27,428 nucleotides of DNA from Boseongicola sp. SB0662_bin_57 (GTDB lineage Bacteria; Pseudomonadota; Alphaproteobacteria; Rhodobacterales; Rhodobacteraceae). Location of the stretch: the NCBI GenBank assembly GCA_009839535.1, contig VXPN01000151.1, positions 1 to 27,428 of the forward strand, written 5' to 3'. Positions 15,804-23,576 of the stretch are shown in pieces (positions within the stretch are counted from its first letter, which is position 1; each line of letters begins with the position of its first letter). The translations under genes were made by a program, and so were the position numbers. The notes below the pieces were generated by a model, which had not been told where the DNA came from, searched no databases, and saw only the letters and a list, made by a program, of their open reading frames with translations.

Positions 15804-16160
15804 AAGGGCATGGCTGGAGAGTCTGGCAAGGCCGTTCAAGGTCCGCTGGAAGTCCGGGAAGATCCCGTCTCGCAAGCATCGCGAACACCGCGATCTGTTC
15901 GCTGCGTGTTCTTCAATAAGCACGTCGATCTCGATGTTGCGCTCGAAGGTCTCCACAATGTCGTGAGATCCGGCAAGGCCGAATCGGCACAGATCGTTGA
16001 CCGCGACCGCGATGCCCGCATCTCGCCCTTGCCGCAGTCCTGTCTGGAAACGGTGGCCGCCGATGCCGCGCACCTGCGAATGTTGCCGCTTCGGTACGCG
16101 TGCGGCCGCACACCCTTGCCAGGGAGCCACAGGCCGGTTTTCGGCCTGTACCCACCGTCA
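15804..16160. other. Stretch with no recognised gene
   Basis: About 350 bases between the resolvase tail and the end of the PIN gene. Both strands have open frames here, but none shows a domain I can name; a minus-strand frame (LAGSHDIVETFERNIEID) looks vaguely protein-like. The only clear site is the hairpin at 16129-16149. Confidence 0.4.
16129..16149 (-). terminator. Hairpin after the PIN gene
   Basis: ACAGGCCG-gtttt-CGGCCTGT is a perfect 8-bp stem with a 5-base loop, 11 bases beyond the PIN stop codon. No U-run follows, so it may act as an mRNA 3' end stem or a Rho-dependent end, not as a classical terminator. Confidence 0.5.
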
Positions 16161-16652
16161 TCAAGCGGAATAGGCGAGAAGCCGCTTGCTGATCTCCGGC
16201 TTCGGAAGCCGGCATCGCGGGTGAGCGGCGATCCTTTCCAATCCAGCGCGCAGGTCGTCCAGTTCGATGACACGGTGTTCAGACATCCTGTCGAGCAACC
16301 ATAGCACCCCGTGGCATCGGACCTCCTCTGCCTCCGCCAGTTCGCGCAGCGTCCGGTCCCCGGACAGCAACGTCCATGCGTTTCTCATCGCGAGAGCGAG
16401 GGCGAAGCTGTCTGGCAGCGACAGCGATCTCCGCTTGCGGAGATAGCCGAGGGCAAGAGCGACCCCATCGCCGTCCAGTTCCTCCACGCGAAGCCCAAGC
16501 CTGACGAATTCCGGCCCGCCGTGTTCCCTGAGCTCGCGTTCGTACAGCAAGTCGGGAACGGTGAACTCGAACGGAAGACGGAAAGTGGCTTCGACAAGAC
16601 ACCCGCGATCAAGGTCAATCAGGACGGAGGTGTCGGATACCAGGATCTTCAC
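16161..16652 (-). CDS. PIN-domain ribonuclease-like toxin
   Basis: A 163-aa PIN-domain protein. The acidic residues expected for a metal-dependent RNase are all present: D7 in VSDTSVLID, E38/E40 in LLYERE, D81 in SLPDSFALALA and D99 in LSGDRTLREL. PIN proteins of this length are usually VapC-like toxins that cleave tRNA or rRNA. The gene starts 5 bp after the stop of the XRE-ImmA gene, so the two form one operon, and that upstream regulator-protease is the likely antitoxin or controller. A remnant of a related protein lies at 6640-6878. Confidence 0.85.
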   Translation of the reverse strand: MKILVSDTSVLIDLDRGCLVEATFRLPFEFTVPDLLYERELREHGGPEFVRLGLRVEELDGDGVALALGYLRKRRSLSLPDSFALALAMRNAWTLLSGDRTLRELAEAEEVRCHGVLWLLDRMSEHRVIELDDLRAGLERIAAHPRCRLPKPEISKRLLAYSA

Positions 16653-16657
16653 GGCAC

Positions 16658-17746
16658 CTAGGCCCCCGCAAGCCCTGCCTCGAGGCTCGGTGGTTCATCC
16701 ATGCGGCGGTTGAGTTCGTGAACCGAGTGACCGAGCAGTTCGGCGGCCTTGGCCTCGGAGATCGCTCCCTCCGACAGAGCGCGGAAACACAGCCTCTCGA
16801 AACGCATGGGTCTCTCGCCAGACATGGCCTCCGGCTCCTCGTACGGCGGACTGCGCCAACCGAGACGCCTGAATTCGTTGAACAGCTGCCGAACCACCGG
16901 CGCACCGAATATCCCGAGGTCCTTGCAGCGGTAGGTGAGCGCCTGAACGCTCACGCCAAAGATCCGCTTGAGTTCGAAGAGTTCGCCCCATCCGACGGAC
17001 TTGCGGCGTCTCCCGATCTCGGACCGCAGCGTCTCGGCCGGCATCAGGAACGCGCCGGCGAACCGATGTGCGGCCTTCTCTTCGTCGACTCCTGGTCCCG
17101 GGTCGAGGACCATGTGGCCCAGTTCATGCGCCAACGTGAAGCGCTGACGTTCGCCCCAGTCTTCCCGGTTCACGACGACGACCGACGCCACGCTCCTGTC
17201 TTCGCGGCGCACGCGCGCCGTGAGCCCGTCGACATTCGGGAGACGCGTCGCGAGGACCTTGATTCCACGCTCCTCCAGGAGATCGACCACGTTGGGGATC
17301 GGATCGAGTCCGAGGCCCCAGTGGGCACGCATGCCCAACGCAGCCTGTTCCGCCTCGGCGGGGTCGTGCAGCACGGGCCAAGGGGCCTCCCGCGGCATGT
17401 CCTTGGTCACGGTCGGCAGTCCCAGGCTCTCTTCGATCACGAGATATCGCTCCAGCAGTTGCAGGACCCTCGCTTCGACCTGCGCTTCCTCCTTGCGGCT
17501 CGTGAGCCGTTTCTTCCGGAATTCGACGGCTTCGAGACGAATGTCGCTGTCGCTGGCCAGGTAGTCGATCGGAACATCGAGGGCGTCAGCCAGCGCGATG
17601 AGCACGCCGGAGCTCGGCATGGTCTCATCGCGTTCGTACTTGCTGATCGCCTGCGCTGTCACGCGGTTGTCGATTCTGGCTTCCAGATCGCGAAGAGACA
17701 GGCCACAGGCACGCCGGGATATTTTAATGCGTTGTCCTACAGTCAT
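16658..17746 (-). CDS. XRE regulator fused to ImmA/IrrE metallopeptidase
   Basis: A 362-aa protein. Residues 1-60 are an XRE helix-turn-helix (GQRIKISRRACGLSLRDLEA, AQAISKYERD). A helical linker follows, then an ImmA/IrrE zinc peptidase with H207-E-L-G-H211 in TLAHELGHMVLD and the third-ligand region EEKAAHRFAGAFLMP around 222-236. Such COG2856 proteins bind DNA and cleave a repressor or partner. The tail (300-362) is an added helical region. I placed the start at ATG 17746, because an XRE domain begins there and AAAAGG sits 7 bases upstream; the extension to 17929 lies across the promoter palindrome. It forms an operon with the PIN gene. Together they look like a toxin-antitoxin-like or stress-switch module. 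Confidence 0.9.
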   Translation of the reverse strand: MTVGQRIKISRRACGLSLRDLEARIDNRVTAQAISKYERDETMPSSGVLIALADALDVPIDYLASDSDIRLEAVEFRKKRLTSRKEEAQVEARVLQLLERYLVIEESLGLPTVTKDMPREAPWPVLHDPAEAEQAALGMRAHWGLGLDPIPNVVDLLEERGIKVLATRLPNVDGLTARVRREDRSVASVVVVNREDWGERQRFTLAHELGHMVLDPGPGVDEEKAAHRFAGAFLMPAETLRSEIGRRRKSVGWGELFELKRIFGVSVQALTYRCKDLGIFGAPVVRQLFNEFRRLGWRSPPYEEPEAMSGERPMRFERLCFRALSEGAISEAKAAELLGHSVHELNRRMDEPPSLEAGLAGA

Positions 17747-17762
17747 TTTATACCTTTTATTC

Positions 17763-17804
17763 TTGCTTGACAAATTGATGAAATAAAGTGAATTTGTCAA
17801 GCAA
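17763..17804. promoter_or_regulatory. Perfect 14-bp palindrome with opposed -35 boxes
   Basis: TTGCTTGACAAATT at 17763-17776 is exactly mirrored by AATTTGTCAAGCAA at 17791-17804, with 14 bases between. Each half contains TTGACA, so it offers a -35 box on both strands: one for the XRE-ImmA-PIN operon (ATG 17 bases beyond on the minus side) and one for the ubiquitin-like gene at 17834. The symmetry fits the dimeric XRE protein as autorepressor. -10 boxes are weak by eye. Confidence 0.75.
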
Positions 17805-17833
17805 AGAGATTGAACTGCCGTCATGATATCCCC

Positions 17834-18183
17834 ATGTCTGCTGCCTGGGCCGATATTGACCAAAGCACAGGAGATGCCCAAATTACAGTTCGAGCAAGCG
17901 AAGGGTCGGTGATCGCCGATCGTATCCAAACCGGGGCGGCGGCGAACTCATCGTCGAAGCGTTCTCGCCGCGCGTCTCCGAATCCATGAAGTTCACCTGA
18001 TCGAAGTCCCTCAAGGTCGGCGACGCGGCAGACCAGGCCGCGAAGGCCTTTGGCTACGAGGCCGGGAATCCGACTCTCCTCGACAGGGCCGGGCATGTCC
18101 TCGACCACGACAAGACCCTTTCCGAGGCTGGTGTCCGGGATTCCGACACTCTGGAACTGACCGACAAGGGCGGCGGCGTCTGA
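17834..18183 (+). pseudogene. Ubiquitin-like protein gene, frameshift plus nonsense
   Basis: The plus strand holds a broken gene for a small ubiquitin-like (beta-grasp) protein. It starts at ATG 17834 (MSAAWADIDQSTGDAQITVR). The frame is lost at a GGGGCGGCGGCG run near 17930 and picks up in the next frame with GGELIVEAFSPRVSES. It then hits TGA at 17998-18000, where TGG (Trp) would fit MKFTWSK. It continues with LKVGDAADQAAKAFGYEAGN, then LLDRAGHVLDHDKTL, then AGVRDSDTLEL, and ends in TDKGGGV at 18180. The layout matches bacterial ubiquitin-like proteins of the DUF2604/multiubiquitin kind, whose C-terminal glycines are joined to targets by E1/E2-type enzymes. No such enzyme gene remains next to it. 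The gene is divergent from the XRE-ImmA gene. The family call is by pattern, not by search. Confidence 0.55.
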
Positions 18184-18570
18184 ACCACGATGATTCCGCT
18201 CGCGACGACCGGCGCTGCGACCGGACGATGCTGTCGCGCCTTCGCCTGGCGCGCCGGGACGCGTTCCTGGAGCGCCTGAACCGTAGCGCGGCCGACTGGG
18301 CGCCGGACGTGCGCAGGCTGCGCCCGGAGATGCCCTGGCAGGATGTGCCGGCGGTCGTGAATTCACGCCTGCCGGATTGCGGCGCTGGACGCTGCAGCGC
18401 CAGGTGCGCGCAGCCAGGGCCTACGTTGCCGAGGGGCTGCTGCCGGAGGCCGTCCTGGAATGGGCAACGGAACGGCTGGGAGAGGGGACACGTTGGCAAC
18501 CTCACTCGGCGGGAGCGACCAGGCTGGCGCACGCAGCGTGGCAGGCAGGTGAGTGCATGGGCAGGGGAGG
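18183..18570 (+). pseudogene. Degenerate frame, possibly recombinase C-terminus
   Basis: Right after the ubiquitin-like gene, one frame reads MLSRLRLARRDAFLERL, then WAPDVRRLRPEMPWQDV, to about 18385. The similarity then seems to continue in the next frame with RRWTLQRQVRAARAYVAEGL and a tail TRWQPHSAG. The RRWT-x-x-R-L-x-R-A-x-x-x-x-V-x-E-G-L and T-R-W-x-x-S-S patterns resemble the C-terminal part of large serine recombinases, but the middle is missing. It could instead be a decayed partner of the ubiquitin-like gene. I hold this weakly. Confidence 0.3.
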
Positions 18571-18607
18571 GGGCAGCCGAACGGGAGCACGCGACCTGAC
18601 GGTTCGC

Positions 18608-19450
18608 TCAATTTGCGGAATGCCGCACGCCTTGGCAGAACTCCTCGACGGCGATGACTGCGTCGGCAGCCAGCGTTTCGGGATCGAGTTCCGGATGGTC
18701 CATGTGCATCTGGGTGACGTACGCCCGCGTTCCTTGGGCGTCCGCATCCCGGAAGTTGGCCTGAAGGTCGTTGATGGCGGTTTGGAGTGCAGCGATCTCG
18801 CCGCTGAAGCGCCCCCTTGCCGAGGCAGCCGCGGCCGCAGTGCCGCCAGCATCGTTGTGCAGCAGCACGAAGGCAATGTCGTACCAGTCCTTTGGCTTGC
18901 GGCGTGAAAACGCGGCAGCGGTCTTTGCAAGCAGGAAACCGGCAAGGCCCGAGACGTTCACCTCTGCTGTCCGGGTGACGTCGCCGTCTCGTGTTTCAAG
19001 TTCGCGAACTTCGAAGTCGCGCGCCGCGAACCCGGTGCCGCGAAGGTTCACGGCACCGAGTTGATCGCACGCGTCAAACGCAATCGTCGCTTCCGCCGGT
19101 TGATCGTCGAGGTCGGCCAGCAGTTCGAACTTGACGATCGGCGTGCCGACGGTTCCATCCGCGGCCCAGCGCCAGATCGTGCCGCCTTCGGGCGCGAAGC
19201 CGGCGTTGCGGAGCGCCTGTTCGAGGCGCGCGGCGTTCACCGCCCCGCAGGCGATCTCGAGGCCGACCTGCACGTCCACGTCGATCGTGCCAGCGTGATG
19301 GAACTCGCTGCCGGTGCAAAGCAGTTCCGGGACCAGCCCTCCGAGCAAGACGAATTCCGGCATTCCGCCGTAGTGGTGGACGACGCGCATGAGCGCCCTT
19401 TCTGCTGCATCCCGTGCCGCACGGGAACGGGGCGGCGGCTCATCGACCAT
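18608..19450 (-). CDS. AbiEii-like nucleotidyltransferase toxin, second type IV pair
   Basis: A 280-aa nucleotidyltransferase-fold protein. GG at 37-38 in VLLGGLVPELL and the D-x-D pair D57/D59 in TIDVDVQV form the catalytic signature. FLLAKTAAAFSRRKPKDWYD (170-190) is the conserved helix with the family Lys and Asp. It belongs to AbiEii-type or closely related toxins, although not to the same subgroup as the gene at 1218-2150. Its ATG lies inside the end of the upstream regulator gene (11-bp overlap), a strong sign of coupling. A diverged 203-bp copy of codons for residues 132-199 lies at 23577-23779. Confidence 0.75.
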   Translation of the reverse strand: MVDEPPPRSRAARDAAERALMRVVHHYGGMPEFVLLGGLVPELLCTGSEFHHAGTIDVDVQVGLEIACGAVNAARLEQALRNAGFAPEGGTIWRWAADGTVGTPIVKFELLADLDDQPAEATIAFDACDQLGAVNLRGTGFAARDFEVRELETRDGDVTRTAEVNVSGLAGFLLAKTAAAFSRRKPKDWYDIAFVLLHNDAGGTAAAAASARGRFSGEIAALQTAINDLQANFRDADAQGTRAYVTQMHMDHPELDPETLAADAVIAVEEFCQGVRHSAN

Positions 19451-20447
19451 GCATTGTCTCCCGGAGATGCTCGGCGGCCTCCTCGCCTCGCACGCCGGCG
19501 ACGCGAAGGTCGGCGTAAGCGCGGGGCCATGGAACGAGGCGCAGGCCGTTCCTCGTTGTGGCCAAACGCGCGGTCGTGACGGTGGGGAACGGTCGAAGGG
19601 TGAGCCTGCCGCCTTCGATCGGCCGCAGTCCGGCTTTCGCCGCCGCCCATTCGAGGGCAGGGCCCGTCTTGCCTTCCATGTAGACCTCGCTGGACGTGAG
19701 TGTTGTCAGGTAGGGCGCAAGCACGGATCCGGCGACGACGCCGGTGGCTGCCCACGTCATGCCCGCATGATCCCACTGCCGGCCGGCGTCGGTCAGGCCC
19801 GCCACCGGATCGCGCCAGGTCACGCCGACCGCAATGGAGATCGTGGACATATGGGCTGCAGCCGCAGCTGCATATTCGTCCAGCAACCGGTCCGGGTCGG
19901 CAATTCGACGGGCGGCGTTTGGTCCGCGGCGCGCCTCCGCGTGCAGGAGGCCGAGGTCGGTGAGGGTGCGAAGGGCATTGGTGGCGCTTCCGACGGACAG
20001 GGCCGTAACTTCCTGCATGTCGCCGACGGTCCCTCGTCCGCCGCAGAGCAGGGCTTCGGCGATGGCCAGGACTGCAGGTGTCCAATGCGGCGGTTTGCGT
20101 GGCGACCTTGGAACATGACCATCCTTGGAGACGACCAGGGATCCGCGCGCGATCTCCGCGGCGCCGGTTTCGTCGACCCAGCCGACCCCTGCGGCCGAAA
20201 GGTGCTCGCGCGCGGCAAGCGACATGCGCCGGGCGACCGCAACGTCCGGGCGATCTTTCTGGTGACCGATCAACTCGCGTGCCTGTCGAAGCCCTCCCTC
20301 ACCCAACCACTTGACACGGAGGGGCTCTCCGTTGACCTCGAGATCGACTGAAGGGCCATCGTGGCCGCGACGCCGGATCCGGACGGAGGGCGGAAGCACG
20401 GCTGCGACTGCCGTCTCAGAGCGATGGGAGATGTCACTTGCTGGCAT
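19440..20447 (-). CDS. AbiEi-like regulator/antitoxin, second type IV pair
   Basis: A 335-aa protein resembling the COG4861 group, transcriptional regulators with an AbiEi antitoxin domain. The middle part has a winged-helix motif (TPAVLAIAEALLCGG, SVGSATNALRTLTDLGLLHA around residues 120-170). The C-terminal half, with SSEVYMEGKTGPALEWAA and TTARLATTRNGLRLVPWPRA, matches the family's final domain. The N-terminal 60 residues (VDLEVNGEPLRVKWLGEGGL) are a beta-rich region also seen in this group. The gene overlaps the toxin gene downstream by 11 bp. A palindrome at 20484-20508 is a candidate for its own operator. Confidence 0.7.
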   Translation of the reverse strand: MPASDISHRSETAVAAVLPPSVRIRRRGHDGPSVDLEVNGEPLRVKWLGEGGLRQARELIGHQKDRPDVAVARRMSLAAREHLSAAGVGWVDETGAAEIARGSLVVSKDGHVPRSPRKPPHWTPAVLAIAEALLCGGRGTVGDMQEVTALSVGSATNALRTLTDLGLLHAEARRGPNAARRIADPDRLLDEYAAAAAAHMSTISIAVGVTWRDPVAGLTDAGRQWDHAGMTWAATGVVAGSVLAPYLTTLTSSEVYMEGKTGPALEWAAAKAGLRPIEGGRLTLRPFPTVTTARLATTRNGLRLVPWPRAYADLRVAGVRGEEAAEHLRETMHGR

Positions 20448-20483
20448 GTCAACAATTGTGCGCCGTTATCCTCAAGAAATTCA

Positions 20484-20508
20484 ATACATCACTTCTTGGA
20501 TGATGTAT
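20484..20508. promoter_or_regulatory. Palindrome upstream of the second AbiEi gene
   Basis: ATACATCA-cttcttgga-TGATGTAT is a perfect 8-bp inverted repeat 37 bases upstream of the AbiEi ATG, in a locally AT-rich patch. On the minus strand TTGAAT follows it within 5 bases as a possible promoter element. AbiEi antitoxins are known to bind inverted repeats in their promoters, so this is a good operator candidate. Confidence 0.55.
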
Positions 20509-20519
20509 ACAGAAATGTG

Positions 20520-20672
20520 AGGATATGGCGTTCAGCTATCGGACACGTTTGCCTGTTTCGCGTCCGTGCGAGAACGCGTCGCCCACCTTCTCGCTCACGC
20601 AGTCACTGCGACGGCGGTCACGGCAGCTTTCTCGAATGCTCTCTCGCAGAATCTCGTTTCCCTGTCACGGCG
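20520..20672. other. Short stretch with no recognised gene
   Basis: The frames here and through about 20900 on the plus strand (for example 20525-20800) show no domain. This part appears to be the scar between the second AbiE pair and the MFS block. Confidence 0.3.
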
Positions 20673-21239
20673 TCACCTCGTGTCATCTGTCGAAGTTGCC
20701 AGTGCTGTGGTCGCAAGAACAGGAAGGTGCCGACGCCTTGGCCAAGCACGGCTTGCGGCAGGATCCCGCACCACCTCTTCGCAAGGAAGTGATCCAATGA
20801 GGCAGATCAGGAGCTCTTCATGGGCGAAGTGCGCCAGCCGCTCGCCACGGATCAGCGGCGGACCGTGCGGCGCCACCTGTCGGGACTTTGCGTCCGCATC
20901 GGCACGCGCGGCCACGCTTTCGGGTTCGCGCGGGGTGTCGCCTGTCCGCCCGCAGTGGCAGCTGCATTCTGGCCCGGCAATCGTGCCATCGTCCAGGACC
21001 TGAAAGTGCGAGGCCACGCCGATGGCGGGTTTCAGGTGGATCGCGTATGATCTTTCCTCCCAAGTCCATGCAAGGCTCAGGCCACTCAGCCCGAATTCCG
21101 TGCCTGTGACCGGAAGACCTTCCATGGCGATCAATTCGGCATTGCGTCCGTGACGACCGGCCAGCGTCATTGTCACCGGCTTGCTGCCATCGTCAGGCAG
21201 AAGGAGTCCGAGACTGATGCGGCAGAGCGACACGCCCAT
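20673..21239 (-). CDS. Hypothetical protein downstream of MFS gene
   Basis: A minus-strand frame starts at ATG 21239, 19 bases after the MFS stop, and encodes 188 aa. The first 90 residues look like real protein (ISLGLLLPDDGSKPV, then LAGRHGRNAELIAMEGLPVT, then SYAIHLKPAIGVASHFQV), with alternating strands. The rest is Arg/Ala/Pro-rich and may be read-through into non-coding DNA, so the original gene was perhaps longer or ended elsewhere. I recognise no family. Its position suggests co-transcription with the transporter. A weak Shine-Dalgarno lowers confidence. Confidence 0.4.
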   Translation of the reverse strand: MGVSLCRISLGLLLPDDGSKPVTMTLAGRHGRNAELIAMEGLPVTGTEFGLSGLSLAWTWEERSYAIHLKPAIGVASHFQVLDDGTIAGPECSCHCGRTGDTPREPESVAARADADAKSRQVAPHGPPLIRGERLAHFAHEELLICLIGSLPCEEVVRDPAASRAWPRRRHLPVLATTALATSTDDTR

Positions 21240-21258
21240 GTTTGCGTTCAGGTCCGGG

Positions 21259-22464
21259 TTAGCGTCTTCCGCCAGCCAGCAATCCGGCCTCGGGCAATCT
21301 CTTGAGGGTGAGCATGGCCCATGCTCCAAGAACAGGGCCGGGAAGAAGGATCAGGAACGACCAGCGCCAGCTGCCCAGCATTTCGGCCAGCACCGGCAGC
21401 AGCCAGACGGTGATCATTGTGATCCCGAATCCCACTCCCATCTGAAATGCCACGGTAGAGCCGACGAGGGTCTGATCCGCCAGTTCGGTCACGGCGGCGG
21501 TGTACTGGGCACTGTCGGCGATGATGACTGCGCCCCAGATGGTCGCAACCACCAGAAACGCCCATGCTGGACCACCAAAGGTCACGCCGATCAGCAACGC
21601 GGCAACCCCTGAAGTGGCGGCGCAGAATGCCGCTATGTTGCACCTGCCAAAGTGGTCGGCCATTTTCCCGGCGGCAACGCTGGCCGGTGCTCCCATCGCA
21701 ATTGCCGCAAACGCCAGAAGCGCTGGATTGCCGACGGACAGACCTGACAGCTGTGCGGCGGCTGCATAGGCCATTATCCAGCCCCACATGGCATAAATGT
21801 CCCAGCAGTGGCCGAAATACCCCATGTTGGCGAGCATCACCGGTCGGTTCCGAAGGATTGCACCGAAGTGGCGCGGGTCCATCTTTGTGCGCGAATACGG
21901 ATGCGGACCCTCGTGGAGCACGAACCCGAACAGCAGGGCGGCGATCATGCAGGCTACGGAGCTTCCGACAAGAACCAGCTGCCAATCGGGTCCTGCGCCA
22001 ACGCCGCGCATCAGGTAGGGCAGGGCCGATCCCAGCGCAAGGGCCCCCACCATGACCCCCAAGGCAAGGCCCCTGGCCTGCCTGAACCATGTTGAAGCGA
22101 GCTTCACCGATGGTGGGTAGACAAGCGCCAAGGCCGCGCCGGTGGCAAATCGCGCGGCAATGACTGACGTCGCTCCGGGTTCCAGCAGGGCAACCGCGTT
22201 GAAGACGCCCGCAGCTAAGCTGGCCCAGGCCATGAGGCGCGTAATCGGCATGACATCGGAAAGAGACAATAGCGAGGAGACCAGCGCTCCAACCACAAAG
22301 CCGGCCTGAACCGCGTTTGTCAGCCATGTTGCCGCAGCTGGCGACATGCCAAGCGAGTCGCGCAGCTCCGGCAGAATCGCGGTGGCCGAAAACCAGGTCG
22401 TCAGCGACAAGATCACGGCACCTGCCGAGAAGGAAAGTGCAGTCCATTTGTTCGTGATCCGCAC
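21259..22464 (-). CDS. MFS transporter
   Basis: A 401-aa protein with about 12 hydrophobic segments in two halves. It shows the major facilitator layout: SATAILPELRDSLGMSPAAA at residues 27-46 for the first loop region, and VYPPSVKLASTWFRQARGLALG, a typical helix-4/5 motif with conserved Arg, near 117-138. The second half contains SVAAGKMADHFGRCNIAAF, the repeat of the family A-motif (G-x-x-x-D-x-x-G-R). The best broad fit is the CynX/NimT or general anion-type MFS group. The substrate is unknown. The upstream DNA is mobile-element debris, so the promoter may be foreign. Confidence 0.88.
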   Translation of the reverse strand: MRITNKWTALSFSAGAVILSLTTWFSATAILPELRDSLGMSPAAATWLTNAVQAGFVVGALVSSLLSLSDVMPITRLMAWASLAAGVFNAVALLEPGATSVIAARFATGAALALVYPPSVKLASTWFRQARGLALGVMVGALALGSALPYLMRGVGAGPDWQLVLVGSSVACMIAALLFGFVLHEGPHPYSRTKMDPRHFGAILRNRPVMLANMGYFGHCWDIYAMWGWIMAYAAAAQLSGLSVGNPALLAFAAIAMGAPASVAAGKMADHFGRCNIAAFCAATSGVAALLIGVTFGGPAWAFLVVATIWGAVIIADSAQYTAAVTELADQTLVGSTVAFQMGVGFGITMITVWLLPVLAEMLGSWRWSFLILLPGPVLGAWAMLTLKRLPEAGLLAGGRR

Positions 22465-22716
22465 TCACATCCCTTTCGGCGCGCTTTTCAGGTTCAGGCA
22501 ATGCGTCAGCCCTTGAAGCCAGCCTTCAATCGTTCGGCACATCGATGTTGGCCCAAGAATGGAGCATGCCCGAGGCCGCCTGAAGATCGGGCACACACCC
22601 CGGTCCGGGGCCGGGCGGAACTGGAAGGCGGCCGGCTTCGAGGCCGAGGCCATCAGGCACGAAAGGTCCACTCGACGGCTTCCCTGAACTGTCAACTTCC
22701 AGCATTCCATCTCCTT

Positions 22717-23060
22717 CGGCCGCAGCCAGCAGGCGTTCGAATGCCGGGTCTCGAACCGAGTGGCCGGCGCGGCCCTTGCCATGCGGAAATGGTCGAAGCC
22801 CCAGTCCCTGAGCCACCGGTTCACGGTCGAGCGCTTCAGAAGGCCCGGCGGCGACAGAACATGCTCGGCGTCCGGACGCCGTGCCCCTCGACAGGCTTGA
22901 TGGCCCGGCTGGTCGAAGGGTGCCGCTCCTACCTGTTGCTCGTCCTGATCTTCAGGGCCGGGATGATCTCGCAATGCCAGGCCAGGTCCCGCTCCGGGAT
23001 GCTGCACGCATTTCTCCGGTCCGCTCGTTTCAACCCCTTCGGCGGATGAAAGGCCTTCGG
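22717..23060 (-). pseudogene. Integrase-core transposase remnant
   Basis: Two minus-strand frames together give an N-terminal and linker part of a DDE/integrase-core (IS481- or Mu-like) transposase. One frame reads PPKGLKRADRRNACSIPERD, then CEIIPALKIRTSNR before a TAG near 22928. The other reads GLLKRSTVNRWLRDWGF, then MARAAPATRFETRHSNACW. In intact relatives these pieces are continuous and lead into the W-Q-F-D-x-S catalytic strand, which is not recognisable here. The remnant is about 115 codons, with at least one frameshift and one stop. Confidence 0.6.
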
Positions 23061-23114
23061 CGAACGGTGGAGCGTGGACGGGCTGACGCCGAAGACCTCG
23101 GCCGTTCGGTGCCA

Positions 23115-23445
23115 GGGAGCCGAATAGGTGAAAGATCAGATGGCCGCCGCTCGACGTGGTGTTGATCGACCCTTGGAGGTTCTTCGGCCCGGTGCCCATG
23201 TCCTTCAGTTCCTTGGCACGGGCGATGAGATCCTTCAGGGATCGCCCCAGCCTGTCCAGCCGCCAAGCGGCCAGCGTGTCACGGTCGCGCAAATTCTCCA
23301 GGGCGCAGTTCAGGCTCGGTCGTTCCGTCCTGGCGCCGCTTGCCTTGTCATCGAAGATCCGCTTGCAGCCCGACGCCCTCAGCGCGTCATGCTGCAGGTC
23401 AAGGTTCTGTTCCTCCTTCGATACGCGTGCGCAGTCAATGAACAT
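23115..23445 (-). pseudogene. Serine resolvase, N-terminal part only
   Basis: From ATG 23445 the minus-strand frame reads MFIDCARVSKEEQNLDLQHD (catalytic Ser in R-V-S), then ALRASGCKRIFDDKASGA, then AAWRLDRLGRSLKDLI (usually V-W-R-L-D-R-L-G-R-S). It then reaches INTTSSGGHLIFHLFGSLA, where the usual A-x-x-E-R-x-x-I helix should follow but the match stops at about 23115. The DNA-binding domain is missing and the transposase remnant begins about 55 bp further on. This resolvase differs from the one at 15013-15619 (E-E-Q-N-L-D in place of V-G-Q-E-P-G), so they came from separate elements. Confidence 0.75.
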
Positions 23446-23576
23446 GCGGGATCCGTCTGACAATCCGATCACGACGGACGAAGCCATACGATGTTTTCCA
23501 GACGCGGCAAACAGGCAAGATTCCACCGAAGGATCAGTACCGGCAAGCCGCTACAACAGGCGGGCCGGCAGCGCCA

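Noticed and set aside
16129..16149. The hairpin after the PIN gene as a classical Rho-independent terminator
   Set aside because: The stem is good but no U-run follows on the minus strand, so it is listed only as a 3' end hairpin.
16718..17770. A 350-codon open frame on the plus strand
   Set aside because: Exactly opposite the XRE-ImmA gene, which has clear HTH and HELGH motifs; the antisense frame has none.
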